Below, one piece after another: positions 26,795-35,178 of a stretch of 64,000 nucleotides of DNA. The notes beneath the pieces are model-generated. The model saw only the letters and a list, made by a program, of their open reading frames with translations. It did no database searches and had not been told where the DNA came from. The first letter of the stretch is position 1; each line of letters starts with the position of its first letter. Both the position numbers and the translations under genes were made by a program. This DNA comes from Schauerella aestuarii. GTDB taxonomy: Bacteria > Pseudomonadota > Gammaproteobacteria > Burkholderiales > Burkholderiaceae_B. The DNA lies in the NCBI RefSeq assembly GCF_009866805.1, contig NZ_SIZW01000039.1, positions 248,001 to 312,000 of the forward strand. The letters are read 5' to 3'.

Positions 26795-28196
26795 GCTCGG
26801 TCTCCAACCACCGGGCGGCGTCGCTGGCGTCGACGACGATCGCTTGGCCATCCAGTCCGGCATCACGCAGGGTGTCGACCCACGCCTGGCGGCGCGGCGC
26901 CGCTTCGGATGGCAAGAGCCAGACGGCGGTGTGCGCCGCGTGCTTGGCCAGTGAAGCGATCAGCGACAACGTGCCGCGATCCGGCGTCTGCCGGGCATCG
27001 CAGGCGATCAACAGGCGCGCTGCAGGCGTGCGCGCCAGAGCGTCGAGCATCCGGTTGCGATCCTGGCGCGTATCGAGCGCGCCGCCATCGTGCACAGCAG
27101 TGGGCAGCGGTACCGGAGGCCAGGCGATATCGGCGGGTACTTCGAGCGCGACGATCACGGCTCGGCCCCCGAGATCGGCCGTGCGGTGGGCGGCCGTGTG
27201 GGCCGCGATCGGCGTGACCGCAGCAGCGTCGGCGGGTCGATCGATCCCGATGGTCTCCGTGCGTGGCAGCAGTTTGTCATGTAACCCTGCATAGCCGGGC
27301 AGGGTCAGATCCAGCGCCGGGCGCCGCATGCCGCGCAGCGCCACGAACGCGCAGCCCACCAGGGCAAGCAATCGAGGCAACACGCCATAAACGGCAACGG
27401 TGCCCATCAGCCAGATCGACCATTGGATCTGCGCCTCTACCGGCAACGCTTGCGTGCCGTCGCTGGCCCGCACGAACGCGGCATCGGGCAGGTTGAAGCC
27501 GAACTGCGCCGGCAGCCAGCCGATGGCGCGGGTGAGGGCGACGAAGGTGTCGGGCGCCAGCAACGTGGTCGCCCAAATGAAACGGTAGCTGGCGGTGGAC
27601 AGCACCACCAGCAGCGTGATCAGCGCCACGGTCAGGGCGGTAAACCAGATGGCGTGCGTGACCGCGCCCAGCAAGGCGCGCAGGGCACCGCGTTGCGCGA
27701 GCAGATTGAACAAGGCATGGGGCACAAGCGCGGCGTCGGGGCCGCGTGCGAACTTGCGGCTGAGCCATAGCCAGACCCGGCCCAGCCCGCCAGCTCCGTC
27801 GGGTGCGCGGATGAAAAAGCTCAGCAGCCAGAGCACGCCCATCACCACATGCAAACCCAGCAACGCCCCCAGCGCCCACAGGATGTTTACGGCACGTGTG
27901 CCGTCGCCCAATGCGCCCAGCGCCGTGAGCGCGCCCGTCATCGCGGCCAGCAACAGCAGCCCGGTCAGCGCGGCGAGCGCCCCCTGACGCCAGCGTTCGA
28001 TCATGCGCGGCAATGGCGTCACGACCGCCAACGCTTGCGCGCGCAGCAGAATGCGTTGCTCGAAATCGTCGGGGCCTTGCCGGGCAGCGCGCACGGCATC
28101 GGCGTCGGCCAGCGGACCCCAATGTGCCTCGCGCAAGCGGATGGCCTCGGCCAGCCAGTAGTCGCGCAGCGGCGCTTGATGTTGCGTCGGCGTCAT
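26781..28196 (-). CDS. DUF2868 multi-pass membrane protein
   Basis: A 471-aa protein. The N-terminal 75 residues (YWLAEAIRLREAHWGPLADADAVRAA) are soluble, followed by about four membrane segments between 75 and 290 (for example ALTGLLLLAAMTGALTALGAL). A C-terminal soluble domain contains RAVIVALEVPADIAWP and LLIACDARQTPDRGTLSLI, strands that resemble a Rossmann-like fold. DUF2868 is of unknown function. Its stop codon lies inside the start of the DUF3482 GTPase, so the two are translationally coupled and probably act together at the inner membrane. Confidence 0.82.
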   Translation of the reverse strand: MTPTQHQAPLRDYWLAEAIRLREAHWGPLADADAVRAARQGPDDFEQRILLRAQALAVVTPLPRMIERWRQGALAALTGLLLLAAMTGALTALGALGDGTRAVNILWALGALLGLHVVMGVLWLLSFFIRAPDGAGGLGRVWLWLSRKFARGPDAALVPHALFNLLAQRGALRALLGAVTHAIWFTALTVALITLLVVLSTASYRFIWATTLLAPDTFVALTRAIGWLPAQFGFNLPDAAFVRASDGTQALPVEAQIQWSIWLMGTVAVYGVLPRLLALVGCAFVALRGMRRPALDLTLPGYAGLHDKLLPRTETIGIDRPADAAAVTPIAAHTAAHRTADLGGRAVIVALEVPADIAWPPVPLPTAVHDGGALDTRQDRNRMLDALARTPAARLLIACDARQTPDRGTLSLIASLAKHAAHTAVWLLPSEAAPRRQAWVDTLRDAGLDGQAIVVDASDAARWLETEHADA

Positions 28197-28541
28197 GCTG
28201 GGATCGTCATGTGGGGCGGGATGAACATGGGAAGGGCGGCGTCATCGGTGGATGTGCATTGTAGTGGGCCGATCGGGGAGGAGGGATGGCAGCGAAAGGT
28301 ACCCACGCATCGACCTAATGCTTATCTCATCCGCTCAACCGAATCTCCCTACTTCGACACCTGCAAGGTCTACGAAATGCGATTTAGGATGCCGTCGCGC
28401 CGTAGTGCGTCGGGCGGATTCCGGCAGGACGGGCGCCAGGATACTTTATGTCACAGCACGCCATAGAGCGTTCAACCAGACCCCTCATACGTCTCACCCC
28501 ATTTGCTGCCCTTACGGGCATACCCCCGCGGGAGATTTGCC
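28197..28541 (+). other. Intergenic region between DUF2868 and PhyH genes
   Basis: 345 bp between divergent genes, with no supported coding frame. Near the plus-strand gene it has a small hairpin (TGCCC-TTAC-GGGCA, 28507-28520), a short palindrome CCCGCGGG and a GGGAGA ribosome-binding site. Promoters for both genes should lie here, but no convincing -35/-10 pair was found. Confidence 0.4.
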
Positions 28542-29489
28542 ATGTCCCTTACAGCGTTGTTGCGCACGAGTTCTGCGCGATCGGATGAAATGCTGATTTC
28601 GCCTTTGGCGGAGAGCACCTATCGTTCCCAGGGCTATGTGGCGCTGGGTTCGCTTTGCCCACCCGACGAGGTGGCCATGATTCGTCGCACCCTGCTCAAA
28701 ATGTTCGAGCAGCGCACGGGTTACGACGAAGGTGCCCAGTACGACTTTGCGCAACGCGACGAAGAAGGCAAACCCGCATCGTTCCCGAGCCTGCACGACC
28801 CCAGCCACTACGCGCCGGAGCTCACGCAGACGCAATTCTTCGCTCGCGCGACCGCTGTGGCGCGCCAGCTTCTCGGCGAAGACGCCGCGTGCTACGGCGA
28901 GCATGCGTTGCTCAAGCCGGCACGCGTGGGGCCTCCCACGCCCTGGCATCAGGACGAAGCTTTCCGCTCGCCCGATTTTGAATACCGCGAGCTCAGCATC
29001 TGGCTGGCGCTGCAACCCGTGACGGAAGAAAGCGGTTGCATGCAGTTCATCTCGGGCTCGCAAGTGGGACCCGTGCTGGAGCATCAATCGCCCGGTGGCG
29101 ACAAGACGCTGCACCCCCTCGAATGCATCGGCGACTTCGACCGCAGCCAGGCGATCCCGGTGCCTTTGCAAGCCGGCGACTGCACGGTGCACGACATGCG
29201 CACGTTGCACCATACAGGGCCCAACACGTCGGATTCGACGCGCCTGGCCTACATCCTGATCTTCAACGTGCCGCCCGTGTACAAACCCGGTCTGCGCACG
29301 TTCCCGTGGCTGATCGGCCGCCGTACCGATAGTCAGAACCGCAAGAAGGTCTGGCATCGTCAAGGCGGGTGGATGGTGGAAGTGAAGCGCCGCTTGCCGC
29401 GTGCGCGTCTCACCAGCGGCCGCTGGCTCTCATGGGCGTTCATTCGCGCATGGAGCAAACTCTTCAGCCGAGGTCGCGCGCAGCAGTAA
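28542..29489 (+). CDS. Phytanoyl-CoA dioxygenase (PhyH) family protein
   Basis: A 315-aa Fe(II)/2-oxoglutarate-dependent oxygenase. The facial triad is visible: H136 and D138 in PTPWHQDEAF, and the distal His at 223/224 in TLHHTGPNTS, followed by the 2-oxoglutarate-binding Arg (SDSTRLAY). PhyH enzymes hydroxylate a wide range of acyl and small-molecule substrates, so the substrate here is unknown. The Arg-rich C-terminus (KRRLPRARLTSGRW) is unusual for the family and may bind membrane or nucleotide. ATG 28542 follows GGGAGA. It stands alone, with a strong terminator after it. Confidence 0.85.
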   Translation: MSLTALLRTSSARSDEMLISPLAESTYRSQGYVALGSLCPPDEVAMIRRTLLKMFEQRTGYDEGAQYDFAQRDEEGKPASFPSLHDPSHYAPELTQTQFFARATAVARQLLGEDAACYGEHALLKPARVGPPTPWHQDEAFRSPDFEYRELSIWLALQPVTEESGCMQFISGSQVGPVLEHQSPGGDKTLHPLECIGDFDRSQAIPVPLQAGDCTVHDMRTLHHTGPNTSDSTRLAYILIFNVPPVYKPGLRTFPWLIGRRTDSQNRKKVWHRQGGWMVEVKRRLPRARLTSGRWLSWAFIRAWSKLFSRGRAQQ

Positions 29490-29517
29490 AGCTCAACGCC
29501 TGCGCGGGCTGAATGAA

Positions 29518-29548
29518 AGACGGTACAGTCCCTCCTGTGCCGTCTTTT
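29518..29548 (+). terminator. Intrinsic terminator after the PhyH gene
   Basis: AGACGGTACAG and CTGTGCCGTCT form an 11-bp stem with one G-U pair and a 6-nt loop, followed by TTTT. Confidence 0.8.
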
Positions 29549-29586
29549 GTCGTTATGGCGCGGGGGCGTGGATTCGGGCGTGGCTT

Positions 29587-29627
29587 AAGGTGCCCGGCTG
29601 AAGGTGCCTGGCTCAAGGTGGCGGCTG
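29587..29627 (+). repeat. 14-bp tandem repeat, three copies
   Basis: AAGGTGCCCGGCTG, AAGGTGCCTGGCTC and a one-base-shorter AAGGTGGCGGCTG follow each other without gap in the non-coding sequence before the spermidine-synthase-like gene. No function is evident. Confidence 0.7.
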
Positions 29628-29758
29628 AATGCGCTGAGCGTGTCGCCGATTCTTACGAGCGCGGCTGCAATCTGTGTCGAGCGCGCGCCGCTCTGCCTGC
29701 CAATGCAAAGGGCGCTCAGCCTTCGGCTGTGTCTTGCCATTGGCGATACACTCGATTC

Positions 29759-30667
29759 ATGAAACCCTCGCCCGCTTTTTTCAGCCGTCTTGCCGCCTCC
29801 CGGTCCTTTGCGTCCCGACTTGCGGCGCTCCTGCCGGCCTTGCTTGCGAGCGCGGTACTCGCGCCGGCGGCGGCGCTTGCCGCGAACATCATCCATACCG
29901 AAGCATCTGCGTTCTCACCCGTCGTCGTGTATGAAAACGACAACCAGCGGTGCATGACGTTCGGCAGCGTGCAGGCGCTTGGCCGGCAGTCGTGCATCGA
30001 CCTGGCCGCGCCGCAGCGCATGGTGTTCAACTACACGCCCATGATGATGAGTGCGCTCTTCGTGCAACCGGCGCCGCGCAACATCCTGATCGTGGGTTTG
30101 GGGGGCGGCACATTGCCCAAGGCACTGGCCGAGGTATTGCCGCAAGCCAATATCGACACCGTCGAGATCGACCCCGCGGTGGTGAACGTGGCCAGGCAAT
30201 ACTTTGGATTTCGCACCGGCCCGCAGCAGCACATCATCACCGCCGACGGTCGCGCGTACGTCGAGGCGGCGCTGCGGGAAGGCAAACGCTACGACATCGT
30301 CATGCTCGATGCGTTCGATATCGACTACATCCCCAAGCACCTCATGACGCGCGAGTTCGTGCAAACGGTTCGCCAGCTGTTGCCGCCCGGTGGCGTGCTG
30401 GCGGCCAACACCTTCACGTCCAGCGATCGCTACGACAGCGAGTCGGTGACGTACGCGGATGTGTTCGGCACGTTCTTCAACCTGCGCGCCAATAATCGCG
30501 TGATCCTCGCGGTGAATGGGCCGCTGCCCGACGATGCCCAGCTGGCCGCGAATGCCCGCGCATGGGCACCAAAACTCAGCCCCTACGGCATCGACGTGGC
30601 GACGCAATTGGCACGCTTTTCACGCCAAAGCGATTGGTCGACGACCGCGCAGGTATTGAAGGATTGA
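29759..30667 (+). CDS. Exported spermidine-synthase-like methyltransferase-fold protein
   Basis: A 302-aa protein from ATG 29759 with a Sec-type signal peptide (about 1-42, ending AALAANI), followed by a spermidine-synthase-like fold. Visible motifs are NILIVGLGGGTLPKAL (nucleotide-binding loop), VEIDPAVVNVAR and IVMLDAFDIDYIPKHLMTREF. The aminopropyltransferase GGGDG loop is replaced by GLGGGTLPK, so true polyamine synthesis is doubtful. A periplasmic location would also lack decarboxylated AdoMet. The family is often labelled 'spermidine synthase' by similarity. No strong ribosome-binding site is visible. It converges on tRNA-Thr. Confidence 0.72.
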   Translation: MKPSPAFFSRLAASRSFASRLAALLPALLASAVLAPAAALAANIIHTEASAFSPVVVYENDNQRCMTFGSVQALGRQSCIDLAAPQRMVFNYTPMMMSALFVQPAPRNILIVGLGGGTLPKALAEVLPQANIDTVEIDPAVVNVARQYFGFRTGPQQHIITADGRAYVEAALREGKRYDIVMLDAFDIDYIPKHLMTREFVQTVRQLLPPGGVLAANTFTSSDRYDSESVTYADVFGTFFNLRANNRVILAVNGPLPDDAQLAANARAWAPKLSPYGIDVATQLARFSRQSDWSTTAQVLKD

Positions 30668-30681
30668 GACGTCAGGGGAGA

Positions 30682-30757
30682 TGGTGCCGGAGAAAGGAAT
30701 CGAACCCTCGACCTTCTCATTACAAGTGAGCTGCTCTACCAACTGAGCTACACCGGC
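30682..30757 (-). tRNA. tRNA-Thr (anticodon TGT)
   Basis: A 76-nt cloverleaf on the minus strand with encoded CCA. It starts GCCGGTG, has the D-arm AGCTCAGTTGGTAGAGC, anticodon loop CTTGTAA (anticodon TGT, reads ACA), T-arm GGGTTCGATTC, and acceptor end CACCGGC-complementary sequence plus CCA. Confidence 0.96.
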
Positions 30758-30796
30758 ACGATGCTCGCACACAGAACGTGGCGAGCGGGGGACTGA

Positions 30797-30824
30797 ATTG
30801 TAGTGAATCTGGGCGGATTGTCCA
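30797..30824 (-). promoter_or_regulatory. Promoter of tRNA-Thr
   Basis: On the minus strand TGGACA (30819-30824), 16-bp spacer, TACAAT (30797-30802); each box differs from consensus by one base. It lies about 40 bp upstream of the tRNA. Confidence 0.6.
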
Positions 30825-30836
30825 CCCAGATCCGGT

Positions 30837-31295
30837 TTACTTCACGATCGTCAGGTGCGGGCGCTTGCCATCGGCGTCGGCAGTCGTGGTGTCGGCCACG
30901 ACGGGCGCTTCGGCTGCCACGGCGTTGCCGTCGTCGGCTACCGCCAGACCCGCATCGTTCTCATCCTGAGCCGCAGGCTCGTAGGGCTCGACTTCGAATC
31001 CCATGCCGGCGCCCGTTTCGCGCGCGTAGATCGCGCTGACGGCACCCACCGGCACGTACACGTTTTCGGTGACGCCACCGAAGCGCGCCTGAAACTCGAT
31101 CGCTTCGTTGCCGAGCACCAGGCTGTTGGTGGCCAACGTGCCAACGTTCAAGGTGATCTGACCTTCCTGAACGTGACCCATTGGCACCATCGTGTGGTGA
31201 TCGACTTGCACCACGATATACGGCGTGTAGCCGTTATCGGTGCACCATTCATGCAGTGCGCGGATCAAATACGGTTTGGTTGATGTCTCACCCAT
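30837..31295 (-). CDS. sspB: ClpXP protease specificity-enhancing factor SspB
   Basis: Adaptor that delivers ssrA-tagged and other substrates to ClpXP. The 152-aa protein opens STKPYLIRALHEWCTDNGYTPYIVVQV with the conserved VPMGHVQEGQITLNVGTLAT core that binds the tag. A flexible Ala/Asp-rich linker leads to the C-terminal XB motif GKRPHLTIVK, which docks on ClpX. It starts 16 bp after sspA, the classical sspAB operon, and is followed by tRNA-Thr on the same strand. Confidence 0.94.
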   Translation of the reverse strand: MGETSTKPYLIRALHEWCTDNGYTPYIVVQVDHHTMVPMGHVQEGQITLNVGTLATNSLVLGNEAIEFQARFGGVTENVYVPVGAVSAIYARETGAGMGFEVEPYEPAAQDENDAGLAVADDGNAVAAEAPVVADTTTADADGKRPHLTIVK

Positions 31296-31311
31296 CGATC
31301 TGACCTCCAGA

Positions 31312-31923
31312 TTATCGACGCATCACTTTCTCGGAAGGCGTCAATGCTTCGATATAGGCCGGGCGCGAGAAAATGCGTTCGGCGTATTTTTGCAGGGGTG
31401 CGGCGTTCTTGGGCAGTTCGATGCCGTAGTGATCCAGACGCCACAACAACGGGGCAACCGCCACGTCAAGCATCGAGAACTCTTCACCCAGCATGAACTT
31501 GTTCTTCAACAGCATGGGCGCCAATTGGGCCAAGCGGTCGCGGATGTTCTGACGGGCGCGTTCGAGGCGCTTTTCGTCGGGCTTGCCGTTACGATCTTCG
31601 AGCGTGGAAACGTGAACGAACAGTTCCTTCTCGAAGTTGTACAGGAACAGGCGGGTGCGCGCACGCATCACCGGATCGGCCGGCATCAATTGCGGGTGCG
31701 GAAAGCGCTCGTCGATGTATTCGTTGATGATGTTGGATTCGTACAGAACCAGATCGCGCTCGACCAGGATGGGCACCTGTCCATACGGGTTCATGACCGA
31801 AATATCTTCCGGCTTGTTGTACAGATCAATGTCGCGAATTTCGAAATCCATGCCTTTCTCGAACAACACGAAGCGGCAGCGTTGCGAAAAAGGGCACGTG
31901 GTCCCGGAATAGAGCACCATCAT
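31312..31923 (-). CDS. sspA: Stringent starvation protein A (GST-fold)
   Basis: The 203-aa product has a thioredoxin-like N-terminal domain (MVLYSGTTCPFSQRCRFVL) and an all-alpha GST C-terminal domain. SspA binds RNA polymerase and alters transcription under starvation and acid stress; it normally lacks GST activity. Two adjacent ATG codons (31923, 31920) could start it; AAGGA precedes. It lies 16 bp upstream of sspB and 150 bp downstream of petC, from which a terminator separates it. Confidence 0.92.
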   Translation of the reverse strand: MMVLYSGTTCPFSQRCRFVLFEKGMDFEIRDIDLYNKPEDISVMNPYGQVPILVERDLVLYESNIINEYIDERFPHPQLMPADPVMRARTRLFLYNFEKELFVHVSTLEDRNGKPDEKRLERARQNIRDRLAQLAPMLLKNKFMLGEEFSMLDVAVAPLLWRLDHYGIELPKNAAPLQKYAERIFSRPAYIEALTPSEKVMRR

Positions 31924-31945
31924 GGCGGAGATTCCTTAGTATAAA

Positions 31946-31986
31946 AAGCGAAAGGCCAGCGGCGGCCAATAGGCTGGGCGCTGGCC
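31946..31986 (-). terminator. Terminator after petABC
   Basis: On the minus strand GGCCAGCG and CGCTGGCC form an 8-bp stem around a 17-nt loop, followed by TTTCGCTTTTTAT. It lies downstream of petC and just before sspA. Confidence 0.6.
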
Positions 31987-32073
31987 CAAGTGTCAGGGCC
32001 GATGAGGCAAGACGTCTATCGTAACCGACCCGACCCCTAAAAAGCGAGGCCGGGGACCACGAGAGCTATCACA

Positions 32074-32946
32074 TCAGCGGACGTGTTTCCAGTAAGAAGC
32101 GTTCAAACGCCATGCGACCAGGAAGAAAATACCCAGGAAAAGCAGGACGAACACCCCCAGGGTCTTGCGCTGTTGCTGCACCGGCTCGGCCATCCAGGAC
32201 ATGAAATTGGTCAGGTCGGCGATCTGTCTTTCGTAGGCGGTGGCCCGGGCGGGGTCCAGCGCCTTGAACTTCGATTCGGAGGTGGCGTGGCCGTGGTATT
32301 CGGCCAAAGGTTCGCGTTTGACGGTCGCATACCCCTGGGCGTCATACACCGTGGTGACCTTTTCCCAGCCGGGATGGCCGGTATCGCCTTCCTTGGCCGC
32401 CAGCGGACGGGTGGCCACGGTAGTCAACTCGCGCGGACCCTGGTCTTCCCACATGACGTGCGGCATGCCCACGTTGGGATAAACCAGGTTGTTCCATCCG
32501 GTCGACCGGCCTGCATCGCGATAGAACGTGCGCATGTAGGTGTACACGTAATCCACGCCTGACGGGCCGGCGTTGACCGACTTGGCGCGCGTAATGAGCG
32601 ACAGGTCGGGCGGCGCCACGCCTAGCCATTTCTTGGCGTCGGCCGGTTTCATCGCGATCGTCATCAGATCGCCCACCTTTTCGCCGGTAAACAGCAGGTT
32701 TTCCTTGATCTGCGCGTCGGTCAGGCCGATTTCGGCCAGCTTGTTGTAGCGCATGGCCACGGCGCTGTGACAGTTCAGGCAGTGGTTGACGAAGAGTTTG
32801 GCGCCGTTTTGCAACGAGGCCATATCGGTGACATGGTTGGGCGCGCGGTCCAGCGGCGCACCGCCTTCAGCGGCCAGAACGGCGGAGCACGCCAGCAACA
32901 TTGCGGCGGCTCCCATCAGCTTTTTGATCATGATCATTGTCGGCAT
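32074..32946 (-). CDS. petC: Ubiquinol-cytochrome c reductase, cytochrome c1 subunit
   Basis: Membrane-anchored periplasmic heme protein that passes electrons from the Rieske subunit to cytochrome c. The 290-aa protein has a signal peptide, the heme motif NHCLNCH (C56, C59, H60), an axial-Met region NVGMPHVMWEDQGP, and a C-terminal anchor (about 258-278, LGVFVLLFLGIFFLVAWRL). The start may be ATG 32946, 32937 or 32931; the signal peptide MIKKLMGAAAMLLACS fits the last best. It is seven bp after petB and is the third gene of petABC. Confidence 0.94.
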   Translation of the reverse strand: MPTMIMIKKLMGAAAMLLACSAVLAAEGGAPLDRAPNHVTDMASLQNGAKLFVNHCLNCHSAVAMRYNKLAEIGLTDAQIKENLLFTGEKVGDLMTIAMKPADAKKWLGVAPPDLSLITRAKSVNAGPSGVDYVYTYMRTFYRDAGRSTGWNNLVYPNVGMPHVMWEDQGPRELTTVATRPLAAKEGDTGHPGWEKVTTVYDAQGYATVKREPLAEYHGHATSESKFKALDPARATAYERQIADLTNFMSWMAEPVQQQRKTLGVFVLLFLGIFFLVAWRLNASYWKHVR

Positions 32947-32953
32947 CCAGGGC

Positions 32954-34339
32954 TCAGTGGGGATGGAACGTCACGCGTTCCGGCACGGGCTTGAAGGTGC
33001 CCAGACGGCTCCACACCGGCATCACGAAGAAGAAGCCCAGGTAGATGAGGGTGCCGATCTGGGAGGTCAGGTTGTACGCATCGCTGGGCGGTTGCGTACC
33101 CAGGAAACCCAGGATGAGAAAGTTGACGATGAAAATGCCGTAGAACGCCTTGTGCCACGTTGGGCGGTAGCGGATCGACTTGACGGGGCAATGATCGAGC
33201 CACGGCAGGAAGAACAGGATGACGACCGCGCCGCCCATGGCCACGACGCCCCAGAACTTGGCGTCGATCAGGCGCAACAGCACAGCGGTGCCCACGAGCA
33301 CCACGGTAAAGAAGATGCGCCACAGCGTGGGCAGCTTGCTCTTGAGTGCAACGAAGATCGCGCCCAGCACGGCCGCCCCTGCCAGCACCCACGTGAACTG
33401 ATCGGTGGTCGCCCGCAGCATCGAATAGAACGGCGTGAAGTACCACACCGGCGCGATGTGCGGCGGCGTCTTGAGCGGATCGGCCGGCAGGAAGTTGTTG
33501 TACTCGAGGAAATATCCGCCCATTTCGGGTCCGAAGAACACGATGGCCGCGAAGATCAGCAGGAAGCCTGCGACGCCCATGATGTCGTGCACGGTGTAGA
33601 ACGGATGAAACGGAATACCGTCGAGCGGACGGCCGAATCGGTCCTTGTGTTTCTTGATGTCGACGCCGTCGGGATTGTTCGATCCCACTTCATGCAAAGC
33701 CACCAGGTGCGCGGCGACCAGACCGACCAAGACCAGCGGAATGGCGATGACGTGGAAAGCGAAGAAGCGATTGAGCGTGGCATCCGACACGACATAGTCG
33801 CCGCGAATCCATATGGAGAGCTCGGGACCGATGAACGGAATGGCCGAAAACAGGTTCACGATCACCTGTGCGCCCCAATACGACATCTGGCCCCAGGGCA
33901 GCAGGTAGCCGAAGAAGGCCTCGCCCATCAAACAGAGGAAGATCGCGACGCCGAAGATCCAGACCAGTTCGCGCGGCTTGCGGTACGAGCCGTAGAACAG
34001 CCCGCGCAGCATGTGCATGTACACGACGACGAAGAACATCGAGGCGCCCGTGGAGTGCATGTAGCGGACCAGCCAGCCCCATGGCACTTCGCGCATGATG
34101 TATTCGACCGACTGGAACGCGCGTTCGGCATCGGGCTTGTAATGCATGACCAGAAAAATGCCGGTCACGATCTGGAGCACGAGCACGAGTAGTGCGAGCG
34201 ATCCGAAGAAATACCAAAAATTGAAATTCTTAGGGGCGTAATACTCGGACAGATGCGCTTTGTAGGTGGATGTCACCGGAAAGCGCCGGTCCAGCCAACC
34301 CATCAGCCCTGTCGTCTCGACGGTTTTCTCGCCAGCCAT
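32954..34339 (-). CDS. petB: Ubiquinol-cytochrome c reductase, cytochrome b subunit
   Basis: The 461-aa polytopic core of the bc1 complex with the two heme b groups and the Qo/Qi sites. Visible are MHYKPDAERAFQSVEYIMREV, the WGWLVRYMHSTGASMFF helix with a heme-ligand His, GAQVIVNLFSAIPFIG, and the PEWYF equivalent IAPVWYFTPFYSMLRA. Here the usual PEWY reads APVWY, a variant seen in some bacterial cytochromes b. Length and helix count are normal. It lies between petA (65 bp upstream) and petC. Confidence 0.95.
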   Translation of the reverse strand: MAGEKTVETTGLMGWLDRRFPVTSTYKAHLSEYYAPKNFNFWYFFGSLALLVLVLQIVTGIFLVMHYKPDAERAFQSVEYIMREVPWGWLVRYMHSTGASMFFVVVYMHMLRGLFYGSYRKPRELVWIFGVAIFLCLMGEAFFGYLLPWGQMSYWGAQVIVNLFSAIPFIGPELSIWIRGDYVVSDATLNRFFAFHVIAIPLVLVGLVAAHLVALHEVGSNNPDGVDIKKHKDRFGRPLDGIPFHPFYTVHDIMGVAGFLLIFAAIVFFGPEMGGYFLEYNNFLPADPLKTPPHIAPVWYFTPFYSMLRATTDQFTWVLAGAAVLGAIFVALKSKLPTLWRIFFTVVLVGTAVLLRLIDAKFWGVVAMGGAVVILFFLPWLDHCPVKSIRYRPTWHKAFYGIFIVNFLILGFLGTQPPSDAYNLTSQIGTLIYLGFFFVMPVWSRLGTFKPVPERVTFHPH

Positions 34340-34404
34340 GAAACGGCTCCTCTTATTCTCGGCGTAAAGCTCTAAGTCTCGTATGGAGTCTGCGCGGATC
34401 CGCG

Positions 34405-35040
34405 TCAGGCCTTGTTGTTCTCATCGACGCCCACAATGATGCGGGTGTCGCTGAGATACTCGTATGGCGGAACTTCAAGGTTGTCGGGCGCGGGTTTATT
34501 TGCGTACACGCGCCCTGCGAGATCGAACGTGGAGCCGTGGCAGGGGCAGACGAAGCCGCCGGTGCCGCCTGGGAGGGCCGGACTGCCGCCGAGGTCGGCT
34601 GTGGGCGAACAGCCCAGATGGGTACAGATGCCGACGCAGACGAACAGGTCGGACTTGCGCGAGCGGTATTCGTTTTTGGCGTATTCGGGGGTATACCCAG
34701 GCCGATTCGACTGCGGGTCGGCCATCAATGCGTCGCCTTTTTTGATGCCGGCGAGTTGGGCTTCGGTGCGGCGCAGGATCCACACCGGTTTGCCGCGCCA
34801 TTCGACGGTGCGCATCTGCCCGGGAGCAAGATCGCCGACGTCGACTTCGACCGGTGCGCCGGCCGCGCGGGCCTTGGCGGACGGGGCAAAGGTGCTGACG
34901 AAGGGCACGACTGTTGCTACCCCGGCGACACCGCCGATCGCACAGGTCGTGGTCAGCCAAAAGCGTCGAGAGGGATCGGGCGGCAGGTTAAGGGCAACCG
35001 CTCCGTCGTCGTCGTGCACCAGAGTATCTTGTCTCATCAT
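34405..35040 (-). CDS. petA: Ubiquinol-cytochrome c reductase, Rieske iron-sulfur subunit
   Basis: A 211-aa protein with an N-terminal Tat-like signal-anchor (PSRRFWLTTTCAIGGVAGVATVV), a hinge, and the Rieske domain. The [2Fe-2S] ligands lie in CTHLGC (C139, H141) and CPCHGS (C165, H168), and the C144-C167 pair forms the conserved disulfide. It takes an electron from ubiquinol and hands it to cytochrome c1. Insertion of Rieske proteins uses the Tat system, whose genes are also in this window. ATG 35040 (or 35037) follows AAGGAAAGAGG. It is divergent from mscL. Confidence 0.94.
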   Translation of the reverse strand: MMRQDTLVHDDDGAVALNLPPDPSRRFWLTTTCAIGGVAGVATVVPFVSTFAPSAKARAAGAPVEVDVGDLAPGQMRTVEWRGKPVWILRRTEAQLAGIKKGDALMADPQSNRPGYTPEYAKNEYRSRKSDLFVCVGICTHLGCSPTADLGGSPALPGGTGGFVCPCHGSTFDLAGRVYANKPAPDNLEVPPYEYLSDTRIIVGVDENNKA

Positions 35041-35130
35041 CCTCTTTCCTTTGCGATGCGGCCAAGATGCTAGGTGCTTCCGGCGTACTGCATCCGTTTT
35101 GCTGGGATTTTTAACTACTCTACAACCGCG

Positions 35131-35137
35131 TATTATA
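35131..35137. promoter_or_regulatory. Overlapping -10 elements of the petA-mscL divergent region
   Basis: Read on the minus strand the site is a perfect TATAAT (35132-35137), about 90 bp upstream of petA. On the plus strand the same bases give TATTAT (35131-35136), 43 bp upstream of mscL. No strong -35 box was found in either direction. Confidence 0.35.
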
Positions 35138-35178
35138 GCTTGAGCCCGCCGTGGGTAACGTCATACACAGGAGCACTT

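Noticed and set aside
29759-30667. True spermidine synthase (speE)
   Set aside because: Signal peptide present and the GGGDG substrate loop is absent, so enzyme naming is not justified.
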